Under the pieces are notes generated by a model that worked only from the letters and a program-made list of their open reading frames with translations, had not been told where the DNA came from and made no database searches. A program made the position numbers and the translations under genes. A stretch of 64,000 bases of DNA. Origin: Enoplosus armatus. Taxonomy: Eukaryota > Chordata > Actinopteri > Centrarchiformes > Enoplosidae. This document shows, piece by piece, positions 10,890-35,353 of the stretch (position 1 is the first letter of the stretch; every line of letters begins with the position of its first letter). The stretch covers positions 5,804,921-5,868,920 of the forward strand of contig NC_092181.1 of assembly GCF_043641665.1 (NCBI RefSeq). The letters are read 5' to 3'.

Positions 10890-12859
10890 TAGGTGTACTT
10901 TAAAGTCAGATTTCTGTCTTCCTCTGTGTCCTGCTGTCCCACTGTCCTCTACAGGCACTGCTCTCCTGTAATGTGTCCTCTCCAGTAACCATGTTTGGCT
11001 CAACAGCAGCGCTGTGTTTATTAGTTAGGGTGGAGACTATTGACAAAGTAAACTAGAGGATCATATGTGGGTCAGAGAGCAGCAGATGCTCCTCAGTTTG
11101 AATGGACACACATCAGTGGTGACCACAGCTTTGTCTTCAGAGACGTGAAAGAGTTCTAGCCATATGAGGGCCTAAAAAGGCAGCATTTTGTAAGGGAAAG
11201 TCATTTTTGGGTGTGTGGACTGTGTGCAATGTCACTAGACGTGAGTGAAGGAATGATGTCACTGAGCACCACAGCAGGCAGCCAAATGTATACACTTTAT
11301 TGCATTATAGATTCAGTGCCCGAGTCTTGATAAGGGGAGATACTGCAATCACTAAAATGATTTGAAAGAAGCATTACTACCCACATTTAGTTAAAGAAAT
11401 TCTAGTTTCTTGAGTATACTACAAGTGCCTGAACAATCACACAGAGACATCTGCTCCAACACTGATCCCAAGATGGATCTTTTTTTGAAATGCTGGCAGG
11501 AAAGATCCCTGCAAGAAGAAGTGCATCTGGACAGGTAACTGAATGAACAGCTGAACTGGTCCTGTAGAGGCCTCCGCTACAAAACTCTTCTTTTGACTTC
11601 ATTCTAAAATATGTATAAACATTTCAAGCGCACCGACTTTAACTGTCCCTGTCTGACCCTGAGACAGTAACTAGAACACACCAGCAGCTCAGTGAAGTCA
11701 ACAGTGGCTCCAGACAGATGGAAAGAAGTCGATTGTTTTCTTTCGTTTGGTTTTAATACAAAAATCCAGAGATATCATACATCGCCATCTCAGATTTCAT
11801 CTTTCACATTAGAACCCAAATTAGAGGGAAAAAGGGGAAGAAAAGAGATTTGGGAAAAAAAGGGAAACAGAAAAAGTAAAACTAATTCCAGGTGCTCAAA
11901 CATTTACTCGCCTTGGAACACTTTTCACTTCTGTCACCTCGGGCAACGGGCCTGGATGCTGAACTCTGAACTTTAGAAGAGCCATTTTTATTAGCAGAGA
12001 TAAAAGAGCCCTCTGAAGTCGGCTGTACAGTACATGTACTGTGTCCACTTGGACTGTTAGTCCCTGTGTACATGCAGAGAGAACCATTTGTAACAGTGAC
12101 AAAAGCAACAACACGGGGGACTCCGCCAGGCTCAGTGTAACCACTTCCACCTGATCTAGAAATGATTATCTTCAATAATAAGAGTTTCATTGATCCATTG
12201 AGGACAGGAAGGTGTCTATGGTATTGCTTAGATCTATCCAACTCTCCCAGAACTATGTAAAAACGTTAAGAGTAGCAGTGTATTTGAAATGGAGCACAAC
12301 ACACAATACAGTTTTTAATCTGTGCTACAAGGTGCTCCATAATAACAACAGACGGAGGATTACATATTCCCAGGTTTAACCAGGAACCGTGAAGGAAGCA
12401 CAGTCTGAACCAAAAAAAATAAATTTCACATGTGAGGCCGCTTTCTTCGCGCTGCGACCCCCGCAGAGATCGGGCCTTCCTTGCACACTTCACTCCACTA
12501 CCACGTGTAGATCAGCAGTTTACTGGAGCGTTACAGCAGATAGATACACCGGCGGCCGCTGGATGTCCTCGGTGTCTACTTCGGGTCCTCGGTAACTCTT
12601 CCTGCTCAGCTTCCTACAGATCTGTCACAGATCAGATCCACTCAGCTCAGTCTCCCGTCCCCCAGTGACAGTTGTGTCCTATTTTCATTTAAATTGGCCT
12701 TTTAAAATAAGGGGAACACAGTATGCAATGGGCGTGTGTCGGAGCAGCACCGAGTCAAACTTGAGTGGTTGCTGTCACCGTTATTGATCGTCTCAGAGGA
12801 AACCGACAGTCCGTGTCAGTCCATCACAGTTTCTCCCAACAGTTTGCCAATAACTATTG

Positions 12860-12865
12860 TTTATT
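12860..12865 (-). terminator. naa15: Candidate naa15 poly(A) signal (proximal)
   Basis: AATAAA on the minus strand about 325 bp past the naa15 stop. A second canonical signal is at 11296-11301, about 1.9 kb past the stop, so alternative 3' ends are possible. Confidence 0.4.
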
Positions 12866-13188
12866 TTCATATTCAGCATGGTTGTCAGCTCTATTAAAAA
12901 AGTAAAATGGCCATTCTGTTATCTTCCTCTTCCCCCCCCCTTCCCACAAATATACACAACCGCACACATGCTCTCAACACACACACACACACACACACAC
13001 ACAGTCCTGATTTTCACCATGTGGGAGAGAGCCAAGCCATGCCAGGTCAGACCCAATTAAGCTGAGCCAAAGAACGAAACGCCCACTTTCGCTTCCCGTG
13101 TCTGGCTCTGCAAAATGGCTGCCAGGCGTACCACAAGGCTCCGTGCTAGGCCCAATTCCTCTTCTCATCCGCTGTTGTTCGGTCACGC

Positions 13189-26273
<13,085 letters not shown>

Positions 26274-26475
26274 TGTTGCAGTTGAGATCAATTTCCCCCT
26301 CGACCTCAGCACATGTAGCTAAAGTTAGCCCGGGTAGTCAAGACGAGTAGAGTGGAGTGACGGCCCTGGCTCGCCTGCTTCAGCCGCTCCGCTCGATTGC
26401 TCCGTCTTCTCTCTTCGCTCGCTTCCTCCTCACGTGGTGACGGAAGCTCCGACACCTTTCAAAATGGCGGCGGTT
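26274..26475 (-). promoter_or_regulatory. naa15: naa15 promoter / 5' UTR with YY1-type site
   Basis: The 200 bp before the naa15 start are GC- and CpG-enriched relative to surrounding sequence. AAAATGGCGGC on the plus strand at 26461-26471 is a canonical YY1 site, common at TATA-less housekeeping promoters. No TATA box is visible. In human, NAA15 has a divergent partner (NDUFC1), so this may be bidirectional. Confidence 0.5.
26306..26314 (-). promoter_or_regulatory. Two-codon upstream ORF before naa15
   Basis: On the minus strand ATG TGC TGA occurs with its stop 32 nt before the naa15 ATG. If the transcript starts further upstream, as the position of the GC-rich promoter implies, this is a minimal uORF. 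Confidence 0.45.
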
Positions 26476-27815
26476 GATTTTTTTACATAGAGACCGTGAT
26501 ATAGAGCCTGGAAGACTGTGACAAAGAAAGTTGAGATTCCTCTCCAGACATGTTTATAAGACATATAAAATACTCTGATGAGGAAATTTACTTTGTTAAG
26601 ATTGTTTAAAATTACATATAATCCTTCTCCCATGTTGAAAAATCCAGAAATTTTGAATATCCAAATATTGATGTTCATTTAAAAAGTGCTGGACACAAGA
26701 TGTCTCCTACTTAACTGAAGTCTATTCTCAGTGAGGGTTTTTGTTCCTGGAAGTTTCCACGTCACACTTTTGTGTAAATTACAAACTGGACCAGGATTGG
26801 CCTCCACGTCCAGACCTGTTTCGGTGTGCGGTGAGGTTAAAGGTGAAACTTTCCCTCTTCAGCAGATGAATGTGACATCAACATCTTTCTAGTGTCAAAC
26901 TACACATAACATCATTCTGCACAGTGAAGATCCAACACCCAAGTGAGGAAATAATAAGCACACATTTTTGGATGGAGGGGGACTTACAATGGTTACATCC
27001 GATTTACAATCATCATATATATACTTTTCACTTTTATTGACCATTTCCCCAAAAACATCATGTTTCTAGATTATTATAAAGATCAACTTGTGGAGATTGA
27101 AACTGGCTTGGATACCTATTCAATCACAGTTTGGTCATCCCTCTGTATAGCATATGTATGTATGTATTATAACCCAACCAACACTGGATATTTGAGACTG
27201 ATCCCCACAAAAATCTGATTCACATTTAACATATACATCCAACATAAACCAACATTTTATGATCTTATAAATGTCATTATCATTATTAAAGAATTGTGAC
27301 CAAGATATGTACTGAGTGGGCTGTTGTATAACTCAGTGCATTCTGATGGACAAACTGCAATGGACACACTATTTCCAAATCACTTCGAACTTTTAACATT
27401 TCTTCCTTCATAAAGGCCAGGGGACTGCAATTAACATGTTTTTCTACACTGTGTTGCTTAAATCATTTTCTGGGGAGAGGAGTTATTGTATGCATTTTTT
27501 TTTTTTACAAAGTTAGTGTGTCACAACTTTTATAATTTAATGTAACCCAAACTTAACCCCAAACAAACTCAAGTGAAACTGAAAAATAAATGTTGCAGCA
27601 TGTCTGTGGGCAAGGTTAAAAAATATGATACTATATTCTATGGTCTAAAACATGTTTGGCTTTGATAGAATATGTATGATTTTAAGTTTCTGGGCTCTGT
27701 TGAGGAGTGTTCCAAGGAGTTCTGTCCTGTCTCACTGTCTGTGTGAATAAGTGCACAGGTTGTGTTTGTGTATCAAATGTCAACAGAAGAACTACATGTG
27801 TGTTTCTGTCTTTCA
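26476..27815. other. Non-coding interval between naa15 promoter and the plus-strand coiled-coil exon
   Basis: AT-rich sequence with no recognisable exon. It would contain the 5' exon(s) of the plus-strand gene if that gene begins at the naa15 promoter; I could not identify one. A T10 run sits near 27497. Confidence 0.4.
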
Positions 27816-28241
27816 GGCATTTTTGCCAATGCAGTTTGGTGCCTAAACAGGCCGGCTGCAGTGCAGCAGCAGCGCTGTGAGCAGCTCCCTAACCCAGTAG
27901 TGCAGGGACTCAGAGATGCCCTGTACTCTGCCATCACTGAGATAAAGTCTCTCAAGGAGGAAAACAAAGCTCTGAAGCAGCAGATTGGCCTCCTGGGAAA
28001 CAGGCAGGTGGAGGTGAGCCAGCTCCAAGAGGAGCTCAAACAAAAAGATGACCACCTCAAAAGGGTCACCAAAAAAAGGCGGGCTAGAACAAGAGCCCAC
28101 CTGGAGACCCTGGACCTGCTGGCTCAGATGGAGAAGGAGCTGAAGAGGAGTGAAGAAATAACTGATAAAAAAGAGAAGAAGGCAAAGAAGAGGAGGGGAA
28201 GAACGAGAAGAGCAGGGGTGCAAACTGAAAAGCAACAGTAA
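27816..28241 (+). CDS. Terminal exon of an unrecognised basic coiled-coil protein
   Basis: A strong acceptor (TTTCTGTCTTTCAG) precedes an open frame that runs to a TAA ending at 28241. About 340 bp later is AATAAA (28580-28585), so this reads as a last exon. The translation has a predicted coiled coil (AITEIKSLKEENKALKQQIG and following heptads, then VSQLQEELKQKDDHLKR), then a very basic tail with KKEKKAKKRRGRTRRAG. Codon choice (CTG, AAG, CAG, GAG) looks coding, and charged heptads would be unlikely by chance. The frame is open upstream to an ATG at 27777, so a single-exon start MSTEELHVC is possible but would read through the acceptor. I do not recognise the family. The basic tail suggests nucleic-acid or nucleolar binding, which is inference only. 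It lies about 1.5 kb from the naa15 start, in divergent orientation. Confidence 0.55.
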   Translation, partial: GIFANAVWCLNRPAAVQQQRCEQLPNPVVQGLRDALYSAITEIKSLKEENKALKQQIGLLGNRQVEVSQLQEELKQKDDHLKRVTKKRRARTRAHLETLDLLAQMEKELKRSEEITDKKEKKAKKRRGRTRRAGVQTEKQQ

Positions 28242-28579
28242 GGAGGAGGAACCTGCTGCTTGACAAACGCAGGTTATTTTTCTACTGTGATGGATGGTGG
28301 ACAGCTGTTACATCCTTAACTCATCTGTTAGATAAGAAAGTGAAAATAACATGAACAACAACAAAAACAGGTAAACCAGAAACATGTGCCCCAAAGTCCA
28401 CACGGAAAATGTCTTACTAATCACATGAGACTGTAAACATTCATGTCAACCAACCCATGAGGGCAGTTGGCTAACAAAAGAGACCAGTCATTTTAATTTC
28501 TGAAAAAAAAAAGGCTCCTCCAGAGCCACAGAAGACGGAGTGTGGTGTGACATTTTGATGAACATCTGGAAAGTGGAAA

Positions 28580-28585
28580 AATAAA
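28580..28585 (+). terminator. Candidate poly(A) signal for the coiled-coil exon
   Basis: AATAAA on the plus strand, about 340 bp after the stop at 28241. Confidence 0.4.
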
Positions 28586-28635
28586 TGGAGCAGCACAGCG
28601 AGCAGGATGAAGCTACTCTCAGTTCCCACCAGCGT

Positions 28636-28650
28636 CCACTAGAGGGCGCC
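28636..28650 (+). promoter_or_regulatory. CTCF-like motif
   Basis: CCACTAGAGGGCGCC on the plus strand is a full match to the CTCF core. It lies just past the candidate poly(A) signal of the coiled-coil exon, between naa15 and maml3. Confidence 0.55.
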
Positions 28651-28951
28651 ATAAAGACACAAAAGAGGTGAAACCACATCACTGCTCACAAGTAGACATT
28701 TTGTTGCACATCATTTGGCAACAAGCACATTTTGCACTAATTTGAAGTTGTGAGGGAGAGTGGACAGTTCACTGAGCGTTTGTGTAGGTGTGTGTATGTG
28801 TGTGTGTACTGTATACAGTACATATACATGTGCAGGTTATCTTAAACAAGCAGGGGCAGCATACAGAGTACTTACCCCACAGTCTGATACTTTCCATTTA
28901 AATAACTCAATGAAACAGAAAGATAAAGTCATCCGAAGGTAATTAGAAATC

Positions 28952-29006
<55 letters not shown>
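28952..29006. repeat. Compound TG/AG microsatellite
   Basis: About 8 TG units run directly into about 20 GA units. Confidence 0.9.
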
Positions 29007-29008
<2 letters not shown>

Positions 29009-29124
29009 TTCATGGTGTTTTATTCATGGTGTGAGACAGCTTAGGCCTTGCTCTGCTGTTATCTGGTGGCCTCCTACTCCTGCACCACCACAATGGCTCC
29101 TGCTTCCACATTCATCAACTTGAC

Positions 29125-29126
<2 letters not shown>

Positions 29127-29164
<38 letters not shown>
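29127..29164. repeat. CA microsatellite
   Basis: About 18 CA units, followed by a T run. A further short GT run lies at about 29395-29420. Confidence 0.9.
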
Positions 29165-29165
<1 letters not shown>

Positions 29166-29665
29166 TTTTTTCTCCCTCTCACTCCACACTATTCCATCCC
29201 CTGGTCTCTCTCTTTCCCCCTCCATATGTCTTTCCACTCCACATTTCTCCAGCTACATTTCTCCACCTTATTACTCTCTGAGAGAGAGAGAGAGTGAATG
29301 ATTCTTCTAACTCATCTCCCACTCTTTGTGACACATCATTTGTCGTTCTGATTAGAGCCCATAACGGTGCCTCTGGAGTGTGTGCAAGACTTATGGTGTG
29401 TGTGTGTGTGTGTGTGTGTGCGCTACAGAAGGAAACTGGCTGTCATTAACTTGGACTTGTGGCTGGCTCGTTGTCGGCGCTGCTGACGATCTCCTGAGCG
29501 CTGAGGAGCAAGGACGACAGGTGTGCGTGTTCATGAGGCCTTTTACCACCTGCCCTGTACAATAATTCAATTCGTTGGGTTAGACTTCCACTAAAGAAAT
29601 GATCTGCTTTTGCTGCAAAAATCAAGAACATCACTTTTGCTCTGCAAATTTGTAATTTATCTAGC

Positions 29666-30023
29666 GTTTTAGCCACGCTCGAGACAGTCGGCCGGCCGGT
29701 GCACCGCTTTGGACCAAGACTAAAATCAACAACTATTGGATGGATTGTCATGAAATCTGGTTCAGATATTCGTGTCCCCCTAAGGATAACTTATAATCAC
29801 TTTGGCAATGCCTTAACTATTAACCTAGCACCATCATCAGGTCAAAATCTTCATTTGGATTCTTTTTGTATGCTGACTCTTCAGAATTAGTAGTATGGAT
29901 TTGGGACACGCCATGGTGAACATGGTAAACATTATACCTGCTAAACAACAGCATTGTCATGGTGAGCATGTTAGCATGCTGACGTTAGCATTTAGCTCAA
30001 AGAACCACTGTGCCTAAGTAGCA
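29666..30023 (+). repeat. Dispersed repeat family A, copy 2
   Basis: Begins 'ttttagccacgctcgagaca', contains 'tattggatggattgtcatga' and 'ggtgaacatggtaaacatta', and ends 'gcatttagctcaaag'. It is the best-preserved middle section of the three copies in this window and has the same orientation as the other two. Confidence 0.65.
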
Positions 30024-32374
30024 TCTGGGAGAAGTTTGCCCGCAGGGCTTCCTGCCAGAAAGGCTTTAGAAAGTCAGGTGACGTACTATAAAGTCCTTGT
30101 CGGGAGCAGGTCAGGGTGCATGGACAGGTCAAACACAGGACTTTCACTCAAGAGACTGCTGTTCATGTCCCATGTGATTATCTTAACCGAATCCATGATC
30201 TTTTCTCAAACCTAACCAGCCTGCGACTGTTGAAAGGCAGAAAGTCCTGAGGGCAAACTTCTCCCAGGTGCACAAGACTCTTAGTCTTTCTTCACTTTAT
30301 TCTTTCATTTTGATATTCTCCTCACTGCTCTTGCTTAACATACTACTAATTCAAATGTTGAAAACTAATAATTTTAGCAATTTATCAAGTAAAAATACCA
30401 AAAACTTGCTAGTTTCATCCTCTCAAATGTCAAATGGTGTTCAGTTCTTATAATAATAAATAAATCTATCATAAATTCATATACAATAAATGAATAAATA
30501 TAATAAGAAATGTTTTGGGTGTTTTTGTCTGTTGGAAGAAATTCCTTGAAACTCTGGTCATGTGCGATAGGCATTTATCATTATTTTTGACATTTTATAC
30601 AATGAATGATTAATTGACAGGAGCAGCAGATCTAGTGATAAAGAAAATTGTTCTCTCTAGCAGCCCTGCAGCCTCTCTGGTCTGATTGGATTTGTGTAGG
30701 AAACCGATGAGTTTCAATCTTCCAGGCTACCGGTACTATCAACAGTTGTTCTACTTTTTCACACCAGTAATGAACACCTCAACATTTCACTCTCTGGAGA
30801 TGTTAAGGTGTGTGCTTGGGGGTGGATTGTAGCACCTCCAACTGCAGCCTCCCCCCCCCACCCGTTCACTCCCCATCTTCCTCCTGTCCTGTCCTTCATC
30901 CTCCCTCTTCCTCTCGTTTTTCTCTGTCCTAGGTGGTGTCGCTACTGAACATGAGTAATGATGTTGTCATCTCTGTTAGTCTCCATTTATCAATGTCAGA
31001 TGGGAAGCAGGAGTGTGGTGGATATTTGTGTGTGTGTGTGTGTGTGTGGTGCTGGTTGGTGGGGGGTAGAGAGTCGAGGAGAAACAAGGCAGCTAAGGAG
31101 GGGGGAAAGGGAAGATGTAACAGGAATATGAAGAGAAGAGGTAGAGGAAGGTTGCCACGACAAAGAGGAGAGATGAAGAGAAGGGGCGTGGCTGAGGATG
31201 AGGAGGAGTGAGTTTGAAAGGGGCGGATGGTGGAAAAGATGAATTACAACACAAAGGTCCTGGCCCTGCGTGTGGTCCGTCTGTCTGTCTGTCTGTCTGT
31301 CTGTCTGCTGACACCAACAGGGAGCCCATGATTCATCGTCACTATTACTGCCAGACAGAATTAAGGCTCTGCTCTTTAGCATATGCAAGTCTAATTATGC
31401 AAATCAGGTCTGTTAGACAAAACATTACTGCAGCAGTTAGTCAGTCTGGTTTTAGGCGCTACATGAATGTGTGCGCATTTGTCTCAGTCAGTCTCGCGAC
31501 CCTGAAATGAAATGAAATTGCTGCTTGTCAGCTAACCGGGCGCGTATTGATGTTGTGTATTCACAGACACGGTTGTTGTTGTGTATGGAGCCCAGAAACG
31601 GACAATAACCACTAAACGTCTTATAAAACCTTCTTCCCTATTTTCCCACACAACATTTCCTTTTCACCACCACCTTTCCAATGACTTAAGCATATATGTT
31701 AATGAGACAGCCGTGTCCGGAGCAGTGATTGGTCCTGGGTTTGTGTGCATGTTTGGGTAACATCAGTGGAGACTAGAAAGAACCGTGTAGCTAACTAGCA
31801 TAACGAAAAACATGGTGGCCAAACACACCGAGCACTGGCCTTTTCAGTTAGCTACACATTTAAGCTAACTTTCATCATAAAAATACAGCAGCCAGTGCAC
31901 GTATTGTTTATCAGCCATACACTGTGCTATACTGTCGCAGCATCACTTGTAACAATAGCCAGGCAGGCTAACAAAGATAGCAAGCTAGTGATACTTGGAG
32001 GTTCACAGACACCCTATTTCCATCTATACAGCACTTGAAGATGAAGCTAATGTTACAACACATTAGCTTCATCTACAAGTGCTCGTCTTCACTATGGAAA
32101 CAAGTCTTGGACTCTCCTTGACATTTTGTAGATGTGTGATTTGATGTATTTTCTTATAATGTGAAACTAAACAAAAAACTGTCAAGTAGTGTTAGCTAGC
32201 TAACGTTGTTAGCGTTTGCTCGCTGAATGTTTACATTTATGTTTTTGATGTATTCAGTTATTTCTTCCGACTTGTTTTGGGGCTCCACAGTTGTGGTGTA
32301 ATGACTGCACTGACAAATGAACCCAATGAACTACAGAAACTTTCATTTAATATGATCAGCGAGAACATTCTCTC
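30024..32374. other. Non-coding interval before the maml3 3' end
   Basis: No supported exon. It contains a C-rich patch (about 30850-30870), a TG run (about 31029-31048), a purine-rich block (about 31060-31210), a (TGTC)8 run (about 31276-31308) and a strong hairpin at 32030-32083. Confidence 0.5.
32030..32083. repeat. 22-bp inverted repeat (hairpin)
   Basis: The arms 32030-32051 and 32062-32083 are reverse complements with a single mismatch, separated by 10 nt. Beyond an asymmetric internal loop the flanks can pair again over TTTCCAT (32017-32023 with 32094-32100). Confidence 0.8.
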
Positions 32375-35353
32375 TTTATTGTATCTTTTTGAAAAACAAA
32401 CCAAAAAAAAAAAAAAGTCTTTTGTAATTCTCTTTTGTTAACATTTCAGAATTCTGTACAGGATAAAAAGAAATAAGCACTGCTTAAGAACAGAGTCAAA
32501 TCTCAAACTAGAAAAAAAACAAATGAAAAAAATTCCAAAAAAGAGAGGAGGTTTACAATACAAATTAGTAGTAAGACATTGTCTGAAGTGCAATGGCATA
32601 GCTCAGATGGGTTAAACGTGAAACCAAAAAACTTCAAAATAAAAATACTTCTCTATTTTCCAACAAACAGTAAATTCTTTACAGAGTAGAGACTGTATTA
32701 TCTGATGTATTTAAACCTGTAAAAACATATTTACAAATAGCCATTATCTTTTATATACTTTTTCTCATAATCACATATATGTCAGCACCAGTAAAAAAAA
32801 ACCAAATAAAATAAAACAAAGAACATCAACAACAACAATTTTTGTTAAAATGTTGTCTACAGACTTGGTCCCGGTACATAATGATATTTGGAGGAAGCTT
32901 CCTTTCTCTTCCTGAAGGGATTTCAAACCATATCATGAACCCTTACTTTGAAGAAGACAAGGTCACAAAGGCTGTGACCTTTACACTGACCCACACGTGT
33001 TTCTCTACCTTTCTGCCTCCCGTTTGGAGTGATAAACCTCAGGTGTTTTCCTACACACACAACCTCCATTTCACTGGTCCGATTGAGCCTGCCGGAAATG
33101 AAGGAGCGGTATCAAGGTTTTGGAAGCATGAGCAGTGGAGCCATTGACGTGGTGAGCGCACCACTGCATTTCCTGCACAGGGAAGGCTCAAACGATCCAA
33201 GAGTTTATCTCGACACTGGCACAGGGTTTTCATTTATTGAGACAGAGGACTTCTACTCCCCGAACATGACAAAAATCAAAGTAGAGAAGCTCATTCGAGG
33301 GTGCCACCAAATGCAGCAACGCTTACAAGGACGATGGGCGTGGTGGTTAAAGTTTGTATTTTAAAGGGTTGGATTATACAACATCAAGAACCATGAGAAC
33401 AAATGCGTTGATGGCAAGGAGTTAGTTTACAGAGAAGAAGGCTTTTTGGTTTGTTGATTAGAGCATCATCCTCCGAACTCTCACTCTTGAGCTAAATACA
33501 AAGTAATGGATTACAAAACAGTTAGAGAAGTAAGGTGTTATCTTACCAGCGACTACTGTATTAAAACCTATTCGACACATGTTTATTACTCAACCATCAG
33601 GGCAAAAGAGTGGACAGCTTGTTGACAATGAATGAGGCCTGAAGTAAAGCCTGCAATTTACTTAAGTAAGCTCAGAGAAGGGGGAGACACTGACTTCACT
33701 GGAAGCACTGATTGTTTTGATGCTAACTGGCGCTAACCGTCGTCACCCTAAAGCCCAATCAGCTGTCTGAAGTTTCTCTACTGTCTATAAAACAAACTCA
33801 AGGCTTAGCAGTGGTTCATTTTCCAAGTAAAGCGGCGGAAGGGGACAAGTCGTATTTCTTCACAGTAGTGTTACAGTATAGCACAGTTACGTTCTAGTTT
33901 GGAGCGAGGGCGTTTTATAGCTGCGGTACAAGAAAAGCCACAATGTAAAGCGGGGCCACGGTGATTGACAACTAGCTGTGTCACAATGGAAGGGGTTGTG
34001 CTGCGACGGGAGGACAAACAGATTTTCAAAAGATAACACAAACTAAAAAGAAGGCTAATTTATACTCTTTCTTTTTTTTCCTTTTAATTGACAAAGACAC
34101 AACCAGCATCATTGTTAGAGATAAAACAGCAACAAACAAAACAATGTGGGTGGGCTTTCAATGAGCTTTTTTTTTTTTTTTTTTCCTTAAAAAGAAGAAG
34201 TCACTTGTGGTGCTTGAATACATTCAGTGCCCAGCGATCGTTTTGCTTTGTGTCAGCCTGATGCACGTGATGTGGTTTGTGTCACACAGGCAGAAGGTTT
34301 AATGTAATATTAGCTCTGTTAGCTGCCTCTCACACATCCGCTCATCCTCCCGGGTTGATGCTTGTTTATCTGCTTGTTCATTTGTATATGTGTGTGTGTG
34401 CATGAGCTTTGAAGTCCAAGTGCTTGCTTTAGCTGCCTATTCTCTCCCTCTTTCTCAGATTTTCACTCTCTTTGTCTTCCTCTACATACATACCCGTCAT
34501 CCACAGCCACGCACAGGAAATGGACCCCCCCCCCCCAAAAAAAACCGCCACCCAGGTCGGTTGCCTAGCAAAAGCACTAGAGGGCAGAGTGCGCTTGTGT
34601 GGCACAATAGAGGAACATCATTTGTTCTGTTGTGATGTTCACAATTTAAACAGAGAAAGGAGTGTTGAGAGCGAGGAACGAGTCTCTGGAGAGAGGGTGG
34701 GAAAGACGGCAGGAGAGAGGGAAGGAGGATGAGAGAGAGAGAGAGATCAAGTGAAGAGCGCGAGGGAGACAGATTTGTGTGTGTGTGTGTGTGTGTGTAT
34801 ATATGGGGGGCACAAATCTAAGAGAGGAAATGGGAGCGCTGAGAGTGCTTTCTACTCCCTTCAGCTCCTCACATAGTTGAGAGATCTGAAGCACAGAGCT
34901 GGGTGGCACAAACACACAAACACAAATAAATTGCTGTCTTGAGAACAAGTCTTCCTTCCCCTTCATCAGTCTGCGGTGTTCAATCAGCCCCTGCTGAAGC
35001 TCGGGCTCAAAGCGCTGCTGTGTAAACGGGGCTCGCTTTCAAACACTGGAACATGAGAAAAATTCATTCCATGGAGAAAAAAAGGGAAACTAATGAAACA
35101 CACCTCTTAATCTCTATATTGGTTTTTCATTAATATGCACGAGACATAATGATTGCTCTCTCCATCTCACACTCACACACACACAAAACATATCACAAGA
35201 ACTCATTTATAACCTTGCTCATGTTTTACAAAACAAAAACATGCCAGTCCACATCATGTCATCCTTTTTGTTTTACTTCCTCAGGTTTTATCATTTGTCC
35301 TACTTTAATGTTTAGTTCATCCAGTAAAAACTAATCTCCAGTTTCCCCGTCGG
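32375..35353 (-). other. maml3: Probable maml3 3' UTR
   Basis: About 3 kb after the maml3 stop without a recognisable exon. AATAAA on the minus strand is seen at 33233-33238 and at 32375-32380 (ACAATAAAGAG); the far one would give a UTR of about 3 kb. It contains a GT run (about 34777-34798), a T17 run (about 34168-34184), C-run/A-run patches near 34527 and a CTCF-like word at 34574. Plus-strand open frames at 32842-33364 and minus-strand ones here are short and unlike known families. Confidence 0.45.
34574..34587 (+). promoter_or_regulatory. CTCF-like motif
   Basis: GCACTAGAGGGCAG on the plus strand matches the CTCF core except at the first base. It has the same orientation as the copy at 28636. 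Confidence 0.4.

Larger units (their letters stand above)
10292..13188. other. rab33b upstream region and naa15 3' UTR / intergenic
   Basis: The first 200 bp hold the rab33b 5' UTR and promoter, GC-rich around 10430-10500 with a G10 run (about 10491-10500). A CTCF-like core sits at 10877. The right part (about 12860-13188, or down to 11296 if the distal signal is used) is the naa15 3' UTR, with a CA run at about 12978-13002. Open frames in 11.9-12.7 kb have no splice support or family resemblance. Confidence 0.55.

Noticed and set aside
30996..31388. 130-codon minus-strand frame rich in Ser and His
   Set aside because: It crosses a TG repeat and a (TGTC)n repeat and has no splice or family support.
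32842..33364. Plus-strand frames of about 100 codons
   Set aside because: They lie in the probable maml3 3' UTR and show no recognisable domain or splice support.
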